The position numbers were made by a program, and so were the translations under genes. From an uncultured Alphaproteobacteria bacterium (GTDB taxonomy: Bacteria > Pseudomonadota > Alphaproteobacteria > Rhizobiales > Ancalomicrobiaceae), in assembly GCA_937892955.1 (NCBI GenBank), contig CALBKH010000097.1, positions 1 to 30,951 of the forward strand: a stretch of 30,951 nucleotides of DNA. The letters are read 5' to 3'. The notes beneath the pieces are model-generated. The model saw nothing but the letters and a program-made list of their open reading frames with translations. It had not been told where the DNA came from and did not search any database. Below are positions 25,332 through 30,951 of the stretch, piece by piece; within the stretch, counting starts at the first letter, position 1, and each line of letters opens with the position of its first letter.

Positions 25332-25632
25332 GGGACGTCGTCTCTCCGTTCGGCGCGGGACCGCTGCGAGGCGACGGCGGGCGGCGCGGGTCCTCGAGAG
25401 GTCGGATCGGGCATCGATAGCCGATTTGCGAGGCGCCGGCCAATAGGTCGACGCGCGGAGGCCGTCGACAACATCGTGGTACGGCCGTCACCGGTCGCAG
25501 CTTGCTCGAGAATGAGCCGAAATCGCGGCACGACGTCGGCGCGCCGCGAAAGCGCTGGACGCGGCGGTGCGGACGTGCACATCCACGGAAGGACCGATCG
25601 CCGCAGACGGGCGGCGCGGACGGAGTTCGACC
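25332..25632. promoter_or_regulatory. Divergent intergenic region between the carboxypeptidase and ureD
   Basis: Both neighbours start away from this 301-bp stretch, so it should hold promoters in both directions, including the one for the urease cluster. I see no clear -35/-10 pair, no NtrC-type or other operator, and no gene. GGAG at 25622-25625 is the ureD ribosome site. Confidence 0.4.
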
Positions 25633-26493
25633 ATGACCTCGACGTCGCTCGATCGCACCGATCCTTCGCCGCCGTTGCGCCTGGAGCGGGCGCGCGGCCG
25701 GGCCGAGGTCGGCTTCAAACTGCGCGACGGCAAGACGGTGCTCGATCGGCTGTTCCAGGAGGGGCAGGCGAAGATTCGGCTGCCGAAGAGCCACGGGGGC
25801 GAGCCGACGACGGCGGTGCTGATCAACACCGCCGGCGGCATCGCCGGGGGCGATCGGCTCGCCTACGCGGCGCGGTTCGCAGCGGGGACGACGGCGGTGG
25901 TGACGAGCCAAGCGGCGGAGCGGGTCTATCGCTCGTCGGCGACCGACGGGTCGCTCTCCGGCGAGGTCACGACCCGGATCGAGGTGGAGAGCGGAGCTTT
26001 CGCCGAATGGCTGCCGCAGGAGACCATCCTCTTCGACGGTGCGGCGCTCGACCGACGACTCGAGGTGGAGATGGCGGCCGACGCGCGGCTCCTGATGGCC
26101 GAGACGGTGGTGCTCGGGCGCGCCGCCATGGGCGAACGGGTCGAGACCTGCCGGCTGGTCGACCGCTTCCGCATCCGCCGCGGCGGGCGGTTGATCTTCG
26201 CCGATACGCTCCGGCTCGAAGGCGAGGCCGGGGCGATCCTCGCCGGGACCGCGACGGGACGGGGCGCCACCGCCCTCTCGACGGTTCTCCTGGTGGCGCC
26301 GGACGCGGAGGCGCGGGTCGAGGCTCTGCGCGAGGTCCTGGAGGGTTGCGGCTCGGAAGTGGGGGTCAGCGCCTGGGACGGGATGCTGTGTCTCCGGCTG
26401 GCGCACGCCTCGGCACGGACGCTGCGTGATGACCTCGTGCGCATCATGTTGCACATTCGGCGGGCAGATCTGCCGCGTGTCTGGTCTTGCTGA
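25633..26493 (+). CDS. ureD: Urease accessory protein UreD
   Basis: This 286-aa protein is the UreD (UreH) scaffold that holds apo-urease together with UreF and UreG while Ni and the carbamate are inserted. Family signs are LNTAGGIAGGDRL-type VLINTAGGIAGGDRL, TTAVVTSQAAERVYRS, and FAEWLPQETILFDGAAL in the middle. I choose ATG 25633 because GGAG lies 7 bases before it; an in-frame ATG at 25567 would add 22 residues without similarity. It opens the urease cluster. The gap of about 120 bp to ureA contains no other gene. Confidence 0.93.
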   Translation: MTSTSLDRTDPSPPLRLERARGRAEVGFKLRDGKTVLDRLFQEGQAKIRLPKSHGGEPTTAVLINTAGGIAGGDRLAYAARFAAGTTAVVTSQAAERVYRSSATDGSLSGEVTTRIEVESGAFAEWLPQETILFDGAALDRRLEVEMAADARLLMAETVVLGRAAMGERVETCRLVDRFRIRRGGRLIFADTLRLEGEAGAILAGTATGRGATALSTVLLVAPDAEARVEALREVLEGCGSEVGVSAWDGMLCLRLAHASARTLRDDLVRIMLHIRRADLPRVWSC

Positions 26494-26612
26494 CCGCCTG
26501 TATCCGCCGCAGACTGCTCGAGAACCCATCGCTGCCCGCGTCCCCGCCGCCCGGTCGTCCCGCGATCGACGGCGCCGGGGACATTCGCGGGCGATCCGTC
26601 GGAAGAGCGCGC

Positions 26613-26915
26613 ATGAACCTCACCCCTCGCGAGAAGGACAAGTTGCTCATCGCCATGGCGGCCGTCGTGGCGCGCCGGCGGCTGGAGCGCGGCGTCAAGC
26701 TCAACCATCCGGAGGCGGTGGCGCTGATCACCGACTTCGTCGTCGAGGGCGCGCGCGACGGCCGCACCGTCGCCGAGCTGATGGAGGCCGGGGCGCACGT
26801 GATCACCCGCGAACAGGTGATGCCGGGGATCGCCGAGATGATCCACGACGTCCAGGTCGAGGCGACCTTCCCGGACGGCACCAAGCTCGTCACCGTGCAC
26901 CATCCGATCCGCTGA
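26613..26915 (+). CDS. ureA: Urease gamma subunit
   Basis: This 100-aa protein is the normal length for UreA. It opens MNLTPREKDKLLIAMA, includes LNHPEAVALITDFVVEGARD, and ends in PDGTKLVTVHHPIR, all family features. The subunit forms the (alpha-beta-gamma)3 urease trimer with UreB and UreC. The frame is open further upstream to 26487, but the ATG at 26613, with GGAAGAG just before it, gives the standard start. The DUF1272 gene follows by 24 bp. Confidence 0.95.
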   Translation: MNLTPREKDKLLIAMAAVVARRRLERGVKLNHPEAVALITDFVVEGARDGRTVAELMEAGAHVITREQVMPGIAEMIHDVQVEATFPDGTKLVTVHHPIR

Positions 26916-26939
26916 ACCGTCGTTTTCGAGGAGGCGTCG

Positions 26940-27191
26940 ATGCTCGAACTGCGCCCCAACTGCGAATGCTGCGATCGCGACCTGCCGCCCGACGCCGAGG
27001 CGTACATCTGTACGTTCGAGTGCACGTGGTGCCGGACCTGCGCCTTCGAGGTGCTGAAGGGCGTCTGCCCCAACTGCGGCGGCGGCTTCGAGCGCCGTCC
27101 GGTGCGGCCCGCCGCCAATCTCGTCAACAATCCCGCCTCCACCGTGCGCGTCTTCCGGGCCGAGCCCTGCGCGCCGGGCGAAGCGGCGTGA
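26940..27191 (+). CDS. DUF1272 zinc-ribbon-like small protein
   Basis: This 83-aa protein matches DUF1272 (PF06906). It opens MLELRPNCECCDRDLPP and has nine Cys (8, 10, 11, 24, 28, 31, 34, 43, 46), the last pair as CPNCGG, which strongly suggests a two-metal zinc-ribbon or treble-clef fold. The function is not known. The gene sits between ureA and ureB with short gaps (24 and 13 bp) and a good GAGGAGG ribosome site, an arrangement also found in other rhizobial urease clusters. A role in metal handling or expression of urease is conceivable but unproven. Confidence 0.85.
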   Translation: MLELRPNCECCDRDLPPDAEAYICTFECTWCRTCAFEVLKGVCPNCGGGFERRPVRPAANLVNNPASTVRVFRAEPCAPGEAA

Positions 27192-27204
27192 GGGAGACCC
27201 AGGC

Positions 27205-27510
27205 ATGATCCCCGGTGAGATCTTCGCCGCCCCCGGCGACATCGAACTCAACGCCGGTCTCGAGGTGACCGAGATCGAGGTCGCCAACACCGGCGATCGG
27301 CCGGTGCAGGTCGGCTCGCACTACCATTTCGCCGAGACCAATCCCGGCCTCGCCTTCGATCGGGCGGCGGCGAAGGGCAGGCGGCTCGACATTCCGGCGG
27401 GAACCGCGGTGCGTTTCGAGCCGGGGCAGTCGCGCCGGGTGCGGTTGGTGCCGTTCCGGGGCAAGCGCGAGGTCTACGGCTTCCGTGGCGACGTCCAGGG
27501 GAAGCTCTGA
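27205..27510 (+). CDS. ureB: Urease beta subunit
   Basis: This 101-aa protein is of usual UreB length, with MIPGEIFAAPGDIELN at the start, VGSHYHFAETNPGLAFDR in the middle and a C-terminal VYGFRGDVQGKL. It packs with UreA and UreC in the urease trimer. Its stop overlaps the start of the LprI-like gene by one base (TGATG), so translation of the two is coupled. Confidence 0.95.
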   Translation: MIPGEIFAAPGDIELNAGLEVTEIEVANTGDRPVQVGSHYHFAETNPGLAFDRAAAKGRRLDIPAGTAVRFEPGQSRRVRLVPFRGKREVYGFRGDVQGKL

Positions 27511-27896
27511 TGGGCGTGCGGGTTCTCCTCGTGACGACGGTGATCGGCTCGGCGTTCGCCTCCGCGATGACGGCGTTCGCCGCCGATTGCGCCGGCTCCG
27601 ATCAACACAGCCTCAATCGCTGTGCAGAGGATGAATATCGCGCCGCCGACCGCTCGCTCAACGCCCAATACAAGGTGACGCGCAAGGCGATGGCCGCCGC
27701 CGATCCGGACGCCGAGCGTCTGCTGATCGCGGCGCAGCGGGCGTGGATCGGGTTCCGCGATGCCCATTGCGAGGCCTCGGCTCACGTCAACCACGGCGGC
27801 AGCATGGAGCCGTTGACGCGGTTCGGCTGTCTCGCCGAGGCGACGGCGGTGCGTACCGAACAACTGAAGCAACTCGCCGAAGACTACGGCAACTGA
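27510..27896 (+). CDS. LprI-like (DUF1311) exported protein inside the urease operon
   Basis: This 128-aa protein has a Sec signal (hydrophobic 4-20, cut after AFA at about 24/25) and a mature part of the LprI/DUF1311 type (PF07007): four Cys (27, 38, 87, 107), LNAQYK, and QRAWIGFRDAHCE. Some members inhibit lysozyme; most have no known role. It should be periplasmic. The gene starts within the ureB stop and ends 21 bp before ureC, so it is fully embedded in the urease operon although urease itself is cytoplasmic. Lysozyme inhibition is only a family-level possibility. Confidence 0.85.
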   Translation: MGVRVLLVTTVIGSAFASAMTAFAADCAGSDQHSLNRCAEDEYRAADRSLNAQYKVTRKAMAAADPDAERLLIAAQRAWIGFRDAHCEASAHVNHGGSMEPLTRFGCLAEATAVRTEQLKQLAEDYGN

Positions 27897-27917
27897 TCCG
27901 ACCGAGGAGCCCTCGCG

Positions 27918-29630
<1,713 letters not shown>

Positions 29631-29687
29631 GGGGCGGGCCAGCCGGTCGCAGGTGTTCGATCGGATGGCGATGGCGCCGCGGTGATC

Positions 29688-29842
29688 CCTTCTCCCCTTG
29701 CGGGAGAAGGTGGCCGAAGGCCGGATGAGGGGTCCGGGCCTCTCTTCCGGCTCGGATCTCGCGGTGTGGCCCGGCCGCCGCTTCGCGGCGCCCCCTCATC
29801 CGCCCCTGCGGGGCCCCTTCTCCCGCGAGGGGAGAAGGGGGA
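29688..29842. repeat. Palindromic intergenic repeat pair between ureC and ureE
   Basis: Two related units lie in opposite orientation: 29688-29732 (CCTTCTCCCC..GGGAGAAGG then CGGATGAGGGG) and 29790-29842 (CCCCCTCATCCG then CCCCTTCTCCC..GGGAGAAGGGG). Each unit forms its own hairpin, and the pair can also fold into one long stem. This is the style of the REP/BIME-like repeats scattered between genes in many Hyphomicrobiales. In the ure transcript it could lower or protect expression across the ureC-ureE gap. No gene lies in 29631-29997; the remaining bases carry nothing I recognise. Confidence 0.75.
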
Positions 29843-29997
29843 GGCCAGCGGGCTCGCCGTCGGAACGACGCACGGCGGGTTCGATCGGCGGGCCCATTCC
29901 CACCCGCCGGCCTTGCCATCGCCGCCGTTCGGGACAAATGTCCGTCTCTCCTTCGAGGTCGCGGGTTCCGCGGTCTCCGCCCTTTCGAGGTTTTCGC

Positions 29998-30795
29998 ATG
30001 ATCCGCGCCACCACCGTTCTTGCCGCCGGTTCGTTCCGGCCCGATCTCGCCCGCGACACCGTGGTGCTCGACTTCGACGAGCGGCGGCGGCGGCGCGGTG
30101 TGGTGATGGGGGAGAAGGGCGTCGAGTTCCTGGTCGACCTCGCCGAGACACCGACGCTTTCGCACGGTGACGCCTTCGAGCTCGAGGACGGGCGGCTGGT
30201 GCTGATCGCGGCGCGGCCCGAGAAGCTGGTCGAGTTCCGCGTCGCCGACGCCTTCGCGCTCACCCGCCTCGCCTGGCACCTCGGCAATCGCCACACGCCG
30301 ACGCAGATCCTGCCCGGCTGCCTTCGCATCCGCGACGATTACGTGCTGGTCGAGATGGTCAAGAAGATGGGTGGCGCGTTGGTGGGCTTCGTCGAGGCGC
30401 CGTTCGATCCGGAAGGCGGGGCCTACGGTCACGGCGCGACGATGGGCCACGATCACGGGCACGGGGCTTCCCACGCGCCCGAAGCGCCCGAAGCGGCCGA
30501 TCCGGCGGTCGCGGCGGCGTTGGAGCGCCGCGCCAAGCGGCGGGCGGCGCGAACGCCGCATGTGCACGGACCGGACTGTGGTCCCGATTGCGGCCACGAC
30601 CATGACCACGGGCACGACCATGACCACGGGCACGACCACGACCATGGCCATTCCCACGGGCATTCCCATGACCATGGGCATTCGCACGCCCACGGCCACG
30701 ATCATTCCCATGATCACGGCCACGACCACGACCACGACCACGATCATGGTCACGGGCACGATCATGGTCACGGGCACGGCCACAAGCATGGCTGA
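29998..30795 (+). CDS. ureE: Urease accessory protein UreE with long alternating-His tail
   Basis: With the start at ATG 29998 (GAGG 8 bases upstream) the protein is 265 aa. Residues 1-150 are UreE: VVLDFDERRRRRG, GVEFLVDLAE, LEDGRLVLIAA, then LAWHLGNRHTPTQIL, which holds the conserved dimer-interface nickel His, and VEMVKKMGGALV. A linker with further His and two Cys-containing GPDCG units leads to H200-G265, where every second residue is His (33 His in 66). UreE delivers Ni to the UreDFG-urease complex; the tail should bind and store many metal ions. Typical His tails are much shorter. The frame is open upstream to 29698 through the repeat, but that part is not coding in character. Confidence 0.93.
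   Translation: MIRATTVLAAGSFRPDLARDTVVLDFDERRRRRGVVMGEKGVEFLVDLAETPTLSHGDAFELEDGRLVLIAARPEKLVEFRVADAFALTRLAWHLGNRHTPTQILPGCLRIRDDYVLVEMVKKMGGALVGFVEAPFDPEGGAYGHGATMGHDHGHGASHAPEAPEAADPAVAAALERRAKRRAARTPHVHGPDCGPDCGHDHDHGHDHDHGHDHDHGHSHGHSHDHGHSHAHGHDHSHDHGHDHDHDHDHGHGHDHGHGHGHKHG
30595..30792 (+). repeat. Degenerate hexanucleotide repeat coding the UreE His-X tail
   Basis: These 198 bases are 33 imperfect six-base units of the form CAY-RRY/GGN, coding His followed mostly by Asp, Gly or Ser. Some 18-base blocks recur almost exactly at the left end. Such a tract can grow or shrink by slippage or recombination, so tail length may vary between strains. Confidence 0.8.
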
Positions 30796-30822
30796 GCCAC
30801 GGGTCGTCGCTCGCCTCGGCCG

Positions 30823-30951
30823 TCATCCCCGGCCGGAGCGCAGCGGAGGGGAAGGGGATCCAGAGCGGTGGTGCCTTCCGGAACAGCGATGCGATCGTGG
30901 AGGGAGAGGCCCTTCTGGTTCCCCTTCCCTCGCTTCGCTCGCCGGGGATGA
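30823..30951. repeat. Palindromic intergenic repeat downstream of ureE
   Basis: TCATCCCCGGCCGGAGCGCAGCGG.. at 30823-30863 and its imperfect reverse complement CTGGTTCCCCTTCCCTCGC.. at 30915-30951 enclose about 50 bases. The ends TCATCCCCGG / CCGGGGATGA pair perfectly. It is a different family from the repeat at 29688-29842 and resembles common alphaproteobacterial intergenic palindromes. The right arm runs to the window edge, so its full extent is not known. Confidence 0.7.

Noticed and set aside
21444..26429. A 1661-codon open frame on the + strand
   Set aside because: It runs antisense to four well-identified minus-strand genes. Its translation is Gly/Arg/Asp-rich with no family motif, as expected from GC-rich shadow frames.
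30595..30792. The short repeats at the right end as a CRISPR array
   Set aside because: The units are six bases, have no spacers and encode the His-X tail of UreE in frame.

Overview
The window is high-GC DNA from what looks like an alphaproteobacterium, probably of the order Hyphomicrobiales. I infer this from the rhizobial-type urease cluster with a DUF1272 gene between ureA and ureB, the alphaproteobacterial style of the ManB and ManC proteins, and the palindromic intergenic repeats. I cannot name a genus. No rRNA, tRNA, CRISPR array or phage module was seen.

Positions 1-6660 (+ strand) hold a surface-polysaccharide building and tailoring block. It contains a sulfotransferase cut by the window edge, a two-domain glycosyltransferase, a polysaccharide pyruvyl transferase, a SAM-dependent methyltransferase and a clan GH-A glycoside hydrolase. 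Sulfate, ketal-pyruvate and methyl groups are typical decorations of an anionic exopolysaccharide or capsule.

Positions 7043-12537 (+) hold a DUF1800/DUF1501 pair, then a secreted subtilisin-like (S8) protease with two related C-terminal domains. The protease lies between two decayed IS5-type transposase pieces of opposite orientation.

Positions 13458-17428 (+) form an ABC-type capsule export operon: a Wza/KpsD-like lipoprotein, a KpsM-like permease, a KpsT-like ATPase and a KpsE-like inner-membrane protein. The last three overlap at ATGA junctions. A strong stem-loop follows, then an IS630-type relic.

Positions 17849-25331 (- strand) hold ManC and ManB, which together make GDP-mannose and so probably supply the polysaccharide. 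They are followed by a short degenerate acyl-CoA-synthetase-like protein, a His-rich COG0523 (CobW/ZNG-type) metallochaperone GTPase and a D-Ala-D-Ala carboxypeptidase. About 590 bp between manC and manB holds only decayed sequence.

Positions 25633-30795 (+) form a urease cluster: ureD, ureA, a DUF1272 gene, ureB, an LprI-like gene, ureC, a palindromic repeat and ureE. The UreE has a 66-residue strictly alternating His-X tail. ureF and ureG are not in the window and presumably lie to the right. A second palindromic repeat closes the window.

The most interesting points are the GT-A/NodZ-like fusion and signal-less glycosidase in the polysaccharide block, the shrunken adenylate-forming enzyme, the LprI-like periplasmic gene inside the urease operon, and the protease island bordered by IS relics. 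None is clearly a new system on sequence reading alone.
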